Origin: Gorsachius magnificus
Lineage: Eukaryota; Chordata; Aves; Pelecaniformes; Ardeidae
Assembly (NCBI GenBank): GCA_034008185.1
Contig: CM067084.1
Location: 7,521,385 to 7,585,384 of the forward strand
Direction: 5' to 3'
DNA length: 64,000 bases
The notes below the pieces were generated by a model. The model saw nothing but the letters and a program-made list of their open reading frames with translations, made no database searches and was not told the origin of the DNA. Below, one piece after another: positions 10,501-23,950 of this stretch. The translations under genes and the position numbers were made by a program. Each line of letters opens with the position of its first letter. The first letter of the stretch is position 1.

Positions 10501-13500
10501 TAACTAAGCTTTTAGCAGTTTCAACAGCAGAGCAAAGGTGGCATGGGAGAGGTGAAAGAGGAGGATCATAGTGGAGACATCAGACCTTTCAAGAACCCTG
10601 ATGTGTGTTATTGGGCCAGGAACCCAGAGTGTGGGGAGCATAAGGATGAAGAAACTGCAAATCTGGGGAACTACCAGGTGCCCTCATTGAGTCCACTGTG
10701 GCTACTGAAGGGAAGGGATGAGTAAATGAATCTACTTTCAAGTGTTGAGGAGGATCAGAATTAGGATGTGTGTCATAGAATAAAATAATCTCCAAGCAAT
10801 CATTTAAAGCTTTCCTTGCTTATTTCCACACCAGAGAGAGGCAAAATCTCCAAATTTCCAAAGTGACCAGAAATTCCACCAAAATAAAGTCTTATTGAAA
10901 ATGTTGACAAAAAATATCATGTATGATGTTTCATTCTGGTTTTGATTACTTTTGTATTTCCCACTGTATGCTAAGTTAAATGAAAATAATTTTGAACAGG
11001 AAAACCGAGGAGGAAACCCTTCTTCCTTTCCCTGTATTTGCAGGTAAATACTAACTTAATTTCAAACTGAAATATAACAGAGAAGGGTTTATTTTTGCAA
11101 AATGTGTTTATGTGAGTGGTCCAAATTATCTGTGGATGACTATCTGAGCAAATGTACTTTAGACTCTTGTATTGAAAGAGAATGGGATACCTTTCCTAGT
11201 GTGATGACTATTAAATACTCAGTCTTGAAAGGGGTGTTCTCTGTTATGCCTGAAGTCGCCATGGGCTTCGAAGACTTTCTATTTCTTTATTTAAATCTTT
11301 TGATGACTGGACTGCCTTCTGGTAAATCTATCTGTAATGTTAGTGGCCTAAACCCACTTTTTCTTTTTTCTTAACAAAGTGTAGTTGATAGAGGATATAG
11401 AAAAGAGATATGACTGAAAATGTATGGTGTACTAAAAATGCATCATACGTATTTTATGTGCATACGCTTCATACATAGTCATCACCACTATGAAATATTA
11501 GCTTCTTCTTTGTATGTCATAAACCAGCTTCTTAATGATGAGTTTGTGAGATTTAGCATGTTAGAAGCCAAAGCTTCCAGTGTTTTTCTAAATTGTAATT
11601 TTTTTTTTTGCCTTAAATTACTGAAGATCAGAAAAGCGTTTGTGCCTAAAGTGGGATGCCACTTGGACACAATGACTTGAATGACATACTGAATTCTTGA
11701 ATTGCAACTAAGAAGGCTCCTCAGAGTGGTTATCTAAAGCGTTGTGTGCTTATAAATTTAAGCAATAAAATTTTGGATAGCTAAGTCATGTTGGAAGATT
11801 TTGTCAGGGCCCTGCTTTAGCAAAGTCCTTAGTCTTATATTTAACTGTAGATAAAGGAACTCATTGCTTGTAGTGTATGTACTAATGCAGTTTATTCTTT
11901 CTTAGAAATGTTTTCTAAACCAGCTCCTGAGTCACTTTGAAGATAAGGCAATTCCAAAACGTAGCAGTGCACTGTAAACAGACTGCCTTGTTGCAGAAGA
12001 CTGTTGCAAAAAATCACAGTTGACCCCCTGGTTCATCTGAACCTCTTTCTAACATTTCTTGTAGATTTTTCCCAGACAATGCACCCATGAAAATTGTACG
12101 TTGCATTAAAAAAACCTTACAAAGCATCTAACCACAAGCAAAGTTACAAAACCAAATCCACCTTAAGGGGAAATGAGAAACAAAACCAAAAATCCAAGCC
12201 TGGGTCATAATGTTGCTTTTCTGTATCGCAAACTCATTATGAAGGTAGCTTTTACTTAACCTCTTAGTTCTCACATCACTCATGTTAATGGCCAAGTTTC
12301 TGATACCAGTGACATTTATCAACTGATCATCTGTGACTCCATGAGTCACTGTCTCCAGGCTTGACATAAACCACTCAGACTCTGTGCCGGGGTCACCTGG
12401 ACTTTGTCACTATTTAACAATTGAAAAGGAGCAGTATTTTCTTAAAGCATAGGCCAGACCCTCCAGTGATGTAAACGAGCACAAGAGAAGCAAAGTCAAT
12501 AGAGCACTGACGTTTCCTAAGGCTCCAAGGCAGTTGAGCAAATGGTGAAGCTCTGTTTTCCCTCTGTGCTTTCTTTTCTTTGCTCATTTGTTCCTTTGCT
12601 CTCTTCAGTTAAATCAAACATACCTGGATACGTGCAGTAGTTGATAAGCAGCTGTTGGTTTATTGCATCGGAATACTAGGACTATATAACATGAAAACTT
12701 TTGGGCTGCTCATCTTTTGCTCTGCATCTAATGTAAACCTAATGACAAAATTATTTGTTTTTCTGCTTTTAAAGAGAAGGCCTTCTGAATGCAGAGGATG
12801 GTTTTCTCGTTTTTTTACAGAGTATAGAAAGGTAATGTAGGAGTAGCACATAGGGAGGAAGTGTTTTATTTTTGCTTTGATTTCTAAAGAGGCAGAACAA
12901 ATTAGGCCCATGGTTAATTCTTTCCTGTGCCCACATGTGTGAAGAAAATTCTGTGGAAAGAGGGAGAAATGAAGAGGCACTATCTCTTTAAAGACAATTC
13001 ACATCTCAGTTCTTGTGCAGTTTAAGTTGGTATCAAACCTGGGACCTGCAAGCTGCCATTGCAGCTACTCATAGGCTGCAATCTAGCACACCGCTTGCAT
13101 ACAGCAAAGCTCTGGGTGGAAATGGCCCCAGCTGCAACACGGAGGCCAAGGTTTATCAGTGAGCCAGAGCCATTGACAAAACTGTGTTGTAATTCAGTCC
13201 TGTTCTTGGCAGCTAGTTTGAGCATCCATACAGACTTTTTCCAAGTCAGCTGGGGCTCCAAGCCCCGGGAAGCAAAAATGCATGCTTAGTGAACTTCTTG
13301 AAAATTGCAATTCTTCTATTCCTGACCCGGTAAGTAAAAGGTATTGATGGAATTCAGAAATTTATAGTAGTGGAACTTTCACCTAAGTCCCCCACTATAT
13401 TTCTTTAGTACATGAAGTCTTTAAAACATTCGACTAGGTCAGGAGAATCAGCCCACTGACTCAACACAGAGAGTTTCTCATTGTCAAAACACCGTCTGAA

Positions 13501-16500
13501 ACTTCTGCTGGGAATTTAGTACTGCTGCGAGTGTGCAGCTGCTGATTCGTCAGAGGGCATGCTTGTCCATGTGTCTCTGCTACTCTACTTCAGTCCTGCC
13601 CTGAAATAATGCGTCGCAGGATCTATTTCTGGATCAATGGCAGAAGTCACCAAACAATGTTTTCAAATTATTCTGTTGACCAAGTGAAGGCTTAACTCTC
13701 CTCTAAAGACAACAAGGCCAAATGTAATGTTGAATGCTGTAATTAGCTCCATCTGTTTTGAGGCATTAGGGTAGAGTGAAATGACCAGAAGTATACTAAT
13801 AAATAAAGACCATATCCTGGTATTGATCTGTATGTGGAACTCACCTCTGAAATCAATAGGGAGCACTGAAAAAAATCAATGGCAGGATATGACCCTTAGA
13901 TAAGCTAGTTTCAAATCATTCTGTCTCTCTACTACAAGAAGACAGGTTACTTTGTGTTATCTGAGCCCTCAAACATCCTCAAGAAGTTTGGGAAATGGGA
14001 AAAAGCCACACAGAAAGGAACTGATATAGAAGATTTACATGGCAAAATATTTGTGTTTTGTAAGACCTCGACTAGTCATTGCTTTTTAATATCAACTCTT
14101 TGGATGAAACATTTAAAGGGTTTCTTGTAATTGAGACTGAAAGTCTCTGAGAATACCTTGGGGAAGAGTGAGTGATGTAGTAAAAGGAACCAGTGTTTAT
14201 GTGTGCTTCCTGCTCGCGTTATCGGTAACCTTGCCCTGTACTATCACATGGGGAAAACTACAGAAATGAGGCCTTCAGGCAATTGCTCTGCATGAGAAGT
14301 CAGCCGTGTGTTGAAGAGAAAATGGAGCTAGGAAGCTCAAGGGACACAGCATACTTTCTTTTCTGAGATATGGTTTTGACAGATGAGTGCAGGATAGTGT
14401 GGTTATTTTTCCTCTACTGGGTATCAAATAGGCCTGGTTTTGCAACACATAGGTTATTTTTGTTGGCTGTATTTTCTTGTGTTAGATCAGTGCTGTGTGG
14501 GATCTTCCGAAGCACAAGATTGCAAACAGGGGCCTCACTGAAGCATGTTGAGCAATCTTGATTTCTTTCCTTCAGAAACCAAAGTGAAGAGATGGGCATA
14601 TGGGCACCTGGATACCTGTCCAATATGGCATTAAGATGCAGCTGAAACTTACACCCAGACCTAAGTGCACCAGTCCTGGATACCTCACTTTGATGCTTCC
14701 ATGATCTGAATTAACAAATAGCATAGATACTCCTCTCACTAATTTTTTTCTACTGAGGTGAATATTCCAAATTTTTTTATTTGCTGGGAGAGAAATCCTT
14801 AAGAAAATGTTTCTGGGAGTGAGAAAACCTATTTTTAATACCCCAAAGTTTTTATGTGGGCTTAATCTGATGAATGTTGTCAAATTCTAGTAAGTTGGTG
14901 AGAGGCATGCTTAATGTCAGCTAAAAAGAATTGCTATAATATGGAGAAAATTGTGAAGTTGAACCTGAAAAAAAAATGAACCAAAGGCATTTACCCAAAG
15001 AGTTTCTATCTTCAGAATAACTCTTTTTACTTGCCCATGCTTGTCTTCTGCCTTTTTTATTTAAATTGCATACGCATTTAATGCACGTGAAACGTTTCAC
15101 ATTGCCAGACATGGTATAAACCTGCACTCAGAGCCTTGTGGACTTCTCATTCCTAATATTGGCAGATGTAATCTAGCCAAAATCCCCTCTAGATGGCTCC
15201 GATGCTTTCATTACATTACCAGTCTTTGCTTAGATCCTTGTCTGACCCTTTTCCCTATCTGTAGCTTTGTTCTCATTTAGAATTGTAAGTTTGAAGGTTC
15301 CTATTTCTTTTTATCCATGAAGGATCTATCTCAGTAATACAAGCTTTTGCATGCTGCCCCATTAGTGTCTCATCTTAATCCATGCCTTGAGGGTCCAAAT
15401 CTAGGGAGGATGGAATAATTCAGTCTCCATACAGATCTTGGACTTTTCTCAGACTGTGCCAACAAGTGTGCCAAATAAAATGGTGTTTTTATGACATCGC
15501 AAGCCAGCCCTTTGCAGAGAATGTGGATAAATAAAATGGATTTATAATTTAGGTTTCAGAAAAATAATGGTTTTCCCTCCAAAATTATCTGATTTGTATC
15601 GTGTCATTGTGCAGGATTTAGTTGGAACCTGGAACGCTACCTTCAGATTATGGAAGCTGGCAAAATTCGTAACCTGGCAAAAGGGAAAATATTAACATAA
15701 CTCGGCAAGAAACCAAATCAAACTATTCTTTTTAATTGCAGGTGAGTAATAGCACTCTTACATTTCATACAAATAACATCAGCACTCTCCTGTTCTGTGA
15801 TTGATGGGATGTTTTAAGTGGGGTGTTTTAATTCAGCGCAGCTGGACATCTCTTGTTGGATTCCCCTCCTAGTCTAAGAAATTTTTAGTTTTAGATGTAT
15901 TGGCAACAATTTACCCTGTTAAGGCTGAAAAATATCGCTCAGGAGAGTAGATGTTGAATTGTCAACTCTTTGCTTGGTCAGTATCTCTGCTGTTGAAAAC
16001 TGGGGATTACTGTTTGGCTGTTTGCTTGGTTTTTTGAACAGATTCACTTGGTCTTCAAGGTCTTGTTTAATCTTTTGGATTGAATAGTCATGAGTAACGT
16101 GTCTGTAGCCTAAGTGCTTCCTCGTTGTACTTTCAAAAGGAGTTTTTCCTTTCTCAGGATCTCTGCCATTTTGTTGTTTCCCGTGGCTAGGATTAAGCAG
16201 CGGGCTGCAGATTTAGGAGACCTTAGTAGAATTCCCCACGCTCCTTTAACCCATGTCTCTGGCAAGTGGCAGAGAAGGGCTCCTGTGGGGGTCACAGGAA
16301 AGTGCTGCTGTGGGGAAACCCCCACATTTAGCTTGTGTAGGCGCTTGAGAACCTAGCTTAAATCCGGTGCAGATTCGAAGAAGGGGATTGTGCAGCACTG
16401 GTGTACAGTCCTTCATACCACATGCAGGCCACGGTGCTTTGCCATGCCAACGGAAGGTATTTTGGGGAAAAAAAACTGCTGGGTGTTTTGAGAAAGGAGG

Positions 16501-16911
16501 AGGACTTTAAACCATTTATATTAAGCTTCCAAAAGGGAGGACTTTAACTTTTCACCAAGTGCAGCAAAAGGCAGGATTCTTTGAGGACCTTACCACGCTA
16601 CCAACTACGGAGTTCATTTAAACTAGGCATATATCCGCTTAGTGTATTAAGTTCCCTAGCATCAGACTCACATGGATTTATCTGCAGTCTCTGACTAGAA
16701 TCAACATGAGCTTTCAGAGCCCTAGAGTACATAATAACAGGAAAATCATGGCTCTAGTTAAACACATCCCGAGGGAAAGCCTGGTAAATGTCCAGGGTAG
16801 TGATTAGGAAAGGTTAACTTATGATGTGACAAGGAAAGTAGTACAACTTAGATAACACTAATAAATGACACTGGTGCCGAAAAATGATAGATTATTCTGA
16901 TGTGTTCTGTT
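10501..16911. other. single-copy non-coding sequence
   Basis: No coding exon, RNA gene or recognisable transposon was found. Open frames reach 106 codons (12660-12980 minus) with no identifiable domain. Local features are an 11-T run (11599-11609) and a repeated GGAGGACTTTAA word at about 16.50 and 16.54 kb. A candidate splice-acceptor-like site (TTTTAATTGCAG followed by GTGAG) at about 15740 lacks a convincing exon on either side. Confidence 0.55.
11599..11609. repeat. poly(T) run
   Basis: Eleven T residues. No associated retroposon body was recognised. Confidence 0.8.
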
Positions 16912-16961
16912 AAAAAAAAACAAACCAAACCAAAACAAACAACAAAACCAAAAACCAAGCA
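16912..16961 (+). repeat. A/C low-complexity tract, (CAAA)n-like
   Basis: About 50 bases consist almost entirely of A and C, with repeated CAAA, CCAAA and CAAAA words after a run of nine A. It may be a degenerate microsatellite. No retroposed gene is visible upstream. Confidence 0.8.
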
Positions 16962-18634
16962 ATTTTTAGAGGACTATCCTGAATCTATCTGTGACTATGT
17001 GCGGTTACTTACTATTCTAGCATATTGCTTTGAATGTCTATGTGTGGAAAATTCATTACTTAAGGAGTTAGTTAATATATAAGGAATCATCCGGTGTGCT
17101 CCATGCAGGACAGGACATTATATAGACTTCCAGTTTGTGCAGCTGTCTTGAGTGAGCACCCACAATGTCATTTATATTGGAGGAAAATATCAGTATTTAC
17201 TAAACGACTGAAAATAAATTTGCAAGGGAGAGACAGTTTTCTCCTTGCTCTGGCTGGTTTTATGCTCCATACATTGTAATCCTTAGATTATGGAGTTAGT
17301 AAATTGAATTGTGGGGACTTTTTGCCTTAAACAAGCAAAACTCTATAATAAACTTCCTTAAAAAAATCCCTCTTTTTCAAGGATTAGCCATTTTGTTATT
17401 GTTGATTTTCTTATGTTATAATTCACACCATAATCTTTCCTTCTACTTCAGCTATATGAATTATTATTGCTGTATTTCTGGCAAACGTGTATTTTCAGAC
17501 TTTATTCCTCGCTATGTTTCAAGCTCTGTCTTGTACAGACTTTCAGATATGCTTTCCCTCTTATGCAGTGATCTGAAATACAGATTTCAGCGGGAGAGTT
17601 CATAATGGAAACATTAAGCAACGCTTGAAAATTTGGGATCTAAATAGTTTTGTCTTGCTCAGTAGTTGAATAATTGCTCAATATTCGGGACTTCCTGTTG
17701 CTCCGATGGACTCTGTGTGTCTCTCCAGAGCCAAACACCGTGGTGCACAGATATCTGATCTGTCTCTGAGAAATCCTGGTTGGTCTATGCAGAACTGTCT
17801 GGAAATCCTAGAGCAGGTCTCTCAACTTGAGCAGAGTCCTGCGCCGACGCACTCCTACGGCATCCAGTATGGCAATTAGTTTAGCTGCTGTTGATTTGGG
17901 TGCCACTGTATTATGTTCCACTACGCTGTGTAGACATACTCAGGTTGTGTCTTTTAGGGGAGATGACGGAGACATGTCTTAGCACGATGAAAACCAGAGA
18001 CTCCTTACTGATGTGTTGAGATCCTGTGGGTATCTGTAAAAAGCTCTATTTCCTCGGGTCTGTTCTTGAAGTCTGAAACAGATGTTTTATTACACTTTCA
18101 CTGACTATAAGGAAAAAAATCACTTCAGCAGGAACATGAGGCCTCCTGACAATGAAATTTTTATTCCAAAGCATATAATGTGTATTCTATGCCATGTGAA
18201 GGAAAAGCTACTCAAAATACTAACTAGGGAGATGCTTTCCCCACCTCTCTCATAATGAATAAACAATATTTTCCTGGATAATGCTATTATAAATCATGCA
18301 TCTATTATGCCATAATGCCAAAATGTTAAAACTTGAGTGTTTATATCCAGAGTAAGCTAATGTTCAGCAGGGTCTAACACACGTGGTTTACACCCTGGTC
18401 TACAAGATGTCTCGCTGAAGTGTAAGCAGCTGACCACATTGTACGCCCATGACTCCTTTCCAGATTCAGGCACTTAGTCTAATTTTGGCAGTCAGTGAGA
18501 TTTAAAGGCCTCAACATCTCTGAACATCAGGCCAATTCTTCAAGGCTTGCGCAGGCATAACAAGATTTATATCAGAAATAAGGAGCTGGCTACAGGCATA
18601 GTTACCAGCCGAGAAGGTCTCCGTGTTACATTAA

Positions 18635-18652
18635 CATAGGTATGTACCTATG
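18635..18652. repeat. 18-bp perfect inverted repeat
   Basis: CATAGGTA and its reverse complement TACCTATG flank a TG dinucleotide. The arms are perfect but short. No function is evident. Confidence 0.8.
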
Positions 18653-19126
18653 GTTGCTTGCTTTCTGGCACAGTCTCTTATTGCTACTCTTCTTCTGATA
18701 CAGAGGCAAGGTTTTCAGCATGTTTTCCATGTTAATGGCATTCTCAATATTGCTATGCGAGACAAAAATAGGCACTTAAGCTGCCACCCTTGTTAGGACC
18801 ACAGTCTTTCACAGCAGCATGGTCGTAGAGGCAAGGGATCCAGCTACCATGGGAAGCTCCTGGGCAGTTCCTGTCTGAAGTAGCTCTTTGCACAAACCCC
18901 AAATCCCACCCAACATACAGGGAGCATAGCCAGGCAGTGCCTGACGGGACGGTGGGAAACTAGGGCTTTCCCAGTGGAATTTTTTCCAAAACAGCTCTCG
19001 AGGTATCCCCTCGTGCCCAGAGTGCTGCCATTTCTCTCTTTCTTGAGCTGTGTTGCTGGAGAGAGATGCAGTTCAAACCAAATTGACTTCTTATCTGCGA
19101 TCCAGGAGGCTGATAGTCTAAAATAC

Positions 19127-19143
19127 AATAATAATAATAATAA
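19127..19143 (+). repeat. (AAT)n microsatellite
   Basis: Between five and six copies of a trinucleotide AAT repeat. It encodes the asparagine run seen in one plus-strand frame, which should not be read as a protein. Confidence 0.9.
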
Positions 19144-19751
19144 CACCATAAAATTCTGTGCTTTTAAGCCAGCTAAAAATGAAGATATTTTCCACTGAGA
19201 CCAAAGAAAACCTGTTTTTTAATTTTTATCAACCAAGAACAATTCTGTATAAACTTCTCAGGAAAAAGATACCTTTTCACTTTTCCTATGCGATGAGAGA
19301 ATCACTAAACCAGAGCAAAACACAGAAAAAGGATATATCAAATCTGAGGACAGTTACTGTAATGCCCTAGCTTTTCCTTTAATTAATTTAATTAAGAAGA
19401 TGTTTGTAGTGTGCAATGTGGGGTTTTTTTTTTCTTAATTGGCTGCGGTCACAGCTATGACTCTCTATGCAGTGTACTGAAGCTAGAATCCTATGTGGTT
19501 CAGCCAGTTAAAAATACTACGATTACTTTCTTTCCTCCTGTTCTTCCAAGCTTTCTTCTTTGCAGATGGCAGAGGACAATATGCTGGGTCTGCAATAACA
19601 CTGACTCAAAATTCCTTGCTAATTGTAAGATAACTTCCTAAAGATTTCAAGCAAAAGGAAGTCAGAGAACAAAGCAATGTCAAGTATGCACATGTCACAA
19701 CACAATGTGCTGATTCCAAGCCTTTGGAAACATGCTGAAAGACGTGTCTGG

Positions 19752-19775
19752 AAAAAAAAAAAAAACCAAAAAAAA
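19752..19775 (+). repeat. interrupted poly(A) tract
   Basis: Fourteen A residues, CC, then eight A residues. No retroposed body was recognised. Confidence 0.85.
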
Positions 19776-20118
19776 CAGGGAAGTGCTTCCACGCAGTCTT
19801 TCAGCATGAAAACAACAGATGAATGTGCCTGTTCCCACCAGGAAAAAAATACCCTGAAATAACAAAAGGTGCTGGAAAGCTAGAAATGAAATCATCAGAT
19901 GGCGAGTAAACTCTTTTGTCTGTTCCTAAAATTTACATAGACTGTACTTCCACTACATTGTAAATCAAGGGATCAGTCTGGAGTAGTGTTTGACTGTGAG
20001 GTGCCAAGAAGACCAAGAAAAATGGAATGTATAAACAGGTCTCTCGTACAATGAAAGAGTAGTAGAACAAAACAGAAGGAAAGCAAACAAAAGGCCACAC
20101 TTCCAGATAATGTATCTG

Positions 20119-20145
20119 CAGGAATGCAAACTCCGTGCATTCCTG
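20119..20145. repeat. perfect hairpin, 10-bp arms and 7-nt loop
   Basis: CAGGAATGCA (20119-20128) and TGCATTCCTG (20136-20145) are exact reverse complements around a seven-base loop. The arms carry GGAATG and CATTCC, an opposed pair of TEAD-type (MCAT) words. It is too short for a microRNA precursor. Confidence 0.85.
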
Positions 20146-22055
20146 ATCGCTCCTGTAGGTACTGAAGGTACAAAAGACACGCTTTTGAGGAGAATGCCAT
20201 ACACAGCCCTTCTTTGTGAAGCAGAGTCCGCATACATTCCCTTCATAACCACAATAAATCTTTGCGTCATTGGTGTACTCTGAAGATGTAAGTGGTTTTG
20301 GTTAGGTCTGTCGCTGTTGGCTTGCTGAGTCCAATTTTCTGTCACCTTAAAAGCAAAGGGTTGAGTAAATTCCAGGGGAAAATAATGGGATTCCAGTGAA
20401 AGATAATATGTACAGCACAAATGAAGCACTGCACGCATCTGACTTCAGATGTTACAAACTATCACCTCCAAACCCAGAGGATATCATACGTAAATGCAAA
20501 TGAAGCCACATTCCGTAATGAATAATGCTGTGACTAGGCTTTTTTCTTGCAAAGCAGACAGAAGGAAATAAAATTATCCCGAGTTTCTGCAGGCAGAACC
20601 AAACACCGAGATGAGCAAGTTTCCTACCATTGCATATCAGCTCAGGAATAAATTCTCCATCTTCAGATTCTCAAGTGACTTTATAAAACTGTTCCTTTTT
20701 GTTAACTGCCGGGACCCAAAGAGCACTTAAGCCTAGTGCACCTGAAAGACTTGTTTTGCATTCGGCGCTTCTAGTTGTGCTCCCAGAGATACCTGCCATG
20801 AAATAACCGCAGAGTTTGTTAATGTTTCCTACTGTGGGCATAATATGCATGAAAATGAAATCCCGACCTTGCTTTAAGCACAAGTTGTTTAGGTATATTT
20901 TACCAAAATTTTCCTGAGGTATGCTAAAATCTAGCATTAAAATCTAGTTCATGCCAAGTATAGAAAAAGTGTTTCTGTGATTACAAAGGCTGAACATGAA
21001 ATAAGCCGAGGAACTTTATTTCCCCTGGCTGCCAACTGTAGAGCCTCTCTCAAACCTGTTTGTCTGCTAGATATTCCTTGTCAGCGTACTTTTTGGGATT
21101 CAGGTCTTGCTAATTCTAATTTGTACTCCAACTGTATGAAGCACCATTTAAACTTGATGTTCAGCTGTCTTCCATAGATTTTCATGCAATTAATGGATTT
21201 CTCCTTCCCTCTTGGACTAAACTGAAAATACCTGACTGCGTCTCACTATAGCAAGTGATGTTCATGGAAAATGTGGCTTCTTTTGAACCAACGCTATTTT
21301 TTTTAATTATTTGTATAAACAAAAACCTGACCAAACTGCGCCTTCTATTTTTTTAATTTCACTGCTTGCCATACAAGTTAGTAGCTTGCTTTTCTGAACT
21401 GTGGTCTGTCATGGTTCCAGGACACATTGTGTCTATATAGGCAATACAATTTGCACCAGTTGCCAGTCCCAGGCAGGCACGATGCACGCGTGGAGAGCAA
21501 CATGCTGGAGGACTGGTGTCTGCACTGGGAGTCTAACACTAATGCCCATGTGTGCAACTTCACCCTACCTCACGAGGCAAATGGCTTTGCACCAGCAGTG
21601 AACCTGAGAGCCTGCCACAAGATGCCAAGTATAGATGCTAAGCAAATTGACACTAAAAAGAAACCCTCTGCCACAGCAAATCGCTATTGTTGGTGGCCTT
21701 TGAGGCTGAGACTGCCCGACTGTAACACAGCCAAATGAGGGAGTGAGGTACTCCATTACTGCTGGGCATGGCCACATAAAATTTGGGAGCTGGCAGGAGC
21801 AGGCGGGTAATAAGGCATATGAAACTGTTAGGAAATGAAGGGAAAGGGAGATGGGGAATGCAACTTAAAAAAGAGCTTTTGGTTGGCACTTTTGTTGGGC
21901 CTGCCAGAGGTTTTAAAATGATGCAAAGGAAGAGTCTGTTGTCCTGGGTATGATATTCTAGCAAATTGTTTTTCCAGGACCAAGGGAATAGTGTCTTTCA
22001 TTGTAATTCCTCTTCTCAGATCCCTGCCTAAATGAATGGAAAGCTAACTTTAACT

Positions 22056-22098
22056 AAAAAAAAAAAGAAAAAAAAAGGAAGAAAAAAGAGAAAGGAAA
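22056..22098 (+). repeat. A-rich/purine low-complexity tract
   Basis: A runs of eleven and nine residues are followed by GGAAG and AGAAAGG purine words. It explains the lysine-rich frame on the plus strand and the phenylalanine-rich frame on the minus strand. Confidence 0.85.
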
Positions 22099-23905
22099 TA
22101 CAAAGGTTAAACCCAAGCACTGCTATACTGTCCAAAAGCACTGAAGAGATTGTAGCAGGTGGTCCCACCACCTGTGCTTGTCTACTTCCATTCCAAATAA
22201 TCTCCTTGTCGAATGCAGGGAGGAGCAGACATCCAGGAGGGTCCCACAGCAAGAGTAGTGGCTGAAAAGCAGAGCGACTAACCAGAGGTAGGAACCTGCA
22301 GGGAATCCGTAACTTGAGGAAGGTGAAACAGGGTGAAAAACACTAGAGACAGATCCTTGTCTCATTTACAGCTTGTAGATCTACAGCAAGGCTGCTGGCT
22401 TCAGCGGCAGCCCTTCACATTTATGTCATGTTGGTAATGGGTGGGAGGTAAGAGGTCCTGCAATTCAAACGTATAAGCTACCATGTTCTAATGGCTTGCA
22501 GAGGAAAAGGCCAATCAAACAGTGCTTTTATAATAGCACCTATTTTCTTTATCCTTCCTAAATTGCTACAGGAAATGCTTTAATTTAATAGAGTAAGCAG
22601 ATGCATTGCATGAATTCCAAATGGCACGCTAACAACGTAATGATCCCTACCCTCTGCACTGCGGGGAGGACTGTGGGTTGTTTTTCCGTGGGCTGCACCT
22701 ACAATAGCTTTTTATGACAGTCAGACTTTGTCTAAGAGAAAACAAAGTGCTGGCTGAAAAAGAAATAACAATAAAGACCCTTCCTGTCATGTATCTGAAT
22801 ATTCCCTTTCACTCATTCTTTTTTGTGCATGAAATTTCTTAGGTAAATATAGCTAGAAGGGGAAAGGTACCTCAAAGGAGCCCGCTGTTGCCAGCATGTA
22901 TCCCTGCATTTAAGTAAGAGCTTTTGAAGTGAAAGTGTTCTCAAAGTCGAGGACTTCTGTGTCAAGCTGCCTGCTGAGCATGACGCACACCCCGGAGCTG
23001 ATGGCTCTACTTTTTCATAAGCTGTTCTTTAGCAGAGCAAAGTTCTTGCTCTTCATGTGGCAGCCAGTATTTGCTTTTCAACAGGTCTGCTCACCACGAT
23101 GCAGTGTTGCACTGACGGCTAAATGGCTTCTCAGGCGGGAGCCAGCTCGGTACCACCTTCCACTTTGCACCCAGAAGTGGTCCCTGTGTTCCTTGTAAAT
23201 TTTACATCTCATCCCAAAGGCTTCCAGAGCTTCCTTCTGCGCTGTGCAGTGCAGAATACCTTGTGATAACCTCTTACGAGATCAAGTATACGATCCTTGC
23301 TACTTTTCTTTCATCTGTTCCTCATTGACAGGACATTTTTCTGTCCTGTAAGGATCAGCTTGGTAATAGCCCTGGTGCTAGATTTGATGTTCTGGGAGGT
23401 CCAGCTGTTAGCCCTGGACTTTCCTTAATCCCTTCTCTATTTTAGCAACACAAGAGGATGTGGACAAAAGTGAGGCCTGTTGAAACCCATCCGAATGGTC
23501 GACTGGCACCCTGGGTGAGCGTGACAGACCCCAGGATCCTCATTTTCCATCGTGATAATTATTGATAAAAATGAACATTGTAGGAGGGTTAATCCCAAAA
23601 TACCCAGCAAGACTTCTGCAAGCTTTGGTGGTTTGTCCTGTTGTGTAGCATTGCTTTGTATTGTTTCTTCAATGAAGGTACCTTAATTTTGGTTTTAACA
23701 CTGTAGTCTCAAAGTATTGTTCACCTTGATAGCTATTTGACTGCTTCATTTTGAGCAATGGTTTTGAGATCTTTGAGTGAAATAGTCTGTGTTAAAAGAA
23801 TAGTACTGCAGGGTTTTTTTCATGAATCAGAAATACTTCTTTAATTTATTGCATGATGTTGTCAAGACAACAGTGTCCTAATTGCACCTATAGCATTCTC
23901 TGCAG

Positions 23906-23950
23906 TGTTTTGGAGCACACAATGTTTTGGAGAACCACAATGTTTTGGAG
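23906..23950 (+). repeat. three-copy tandem repeat, 17-18 bp period
   Basis: The word TGTTTTGGAG occurs at 23906, 23923 and 23941, with spacers CACACAA and AACCACAA. This is a small minisatellite-like array in single-copy DNA. Confidence 0.9.

Larger units (their letters stand above)
16962..23903. other. single-copy non-coding sequence
   Basis: No supported gene or interspersed repeat. It contains the longest open frame of the window (157 codons, 19965-20438 minus), which has no recognisable domain and a length compatible with chance. It also contains a (AAT)n microsatellite, poly(A) tracts, an 18-bp palindrome (18635-18652) and a perfect 10-bp-arm hairpin (20119-20145). A slightly G+C-richer patch at 21.40-21.78 kb holds overlapping open frames on both strands but nothing recognisable. 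Confidence 0.55.

Noticed and set aside
13021..13090. tRNA-like B-box (GGTTTGATACC on the minus strand)
   Set aside because: No A-box at the right distance and no cloverleaf can be drawn; a single 11-base match is not evidence for a tRNA or a tRNA-derived SINE.
15600..15750. Possible small exon before TTTTAATTGCAG/GTGAGTAAT
   Set aside because: A splice-like acceptor and an adjacent donor-like word touch each other. The upstream frame (about 28 codons to a stop) is unrecognised, and no partner exon was found.
19965..20438. 157-codon minus-strand open frame, the longest of the window
   Set aside because: No recognisable domain, signal or repeat structure. With roughly two thousand ATG codons on both strands, about one frame this long is expected by chance. 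A perfect hairpin and a second overlapping frame lie inside it.
22032..22265. Lysine-rich open frame
   Set aside because: It is produced by the A-rich low-complexity tract at 22056-22098. Similar false lysine, phenylalanine or asparagine runs arise at 5.66, 19.13, 29.26, 35.25 and 63.69 kb.
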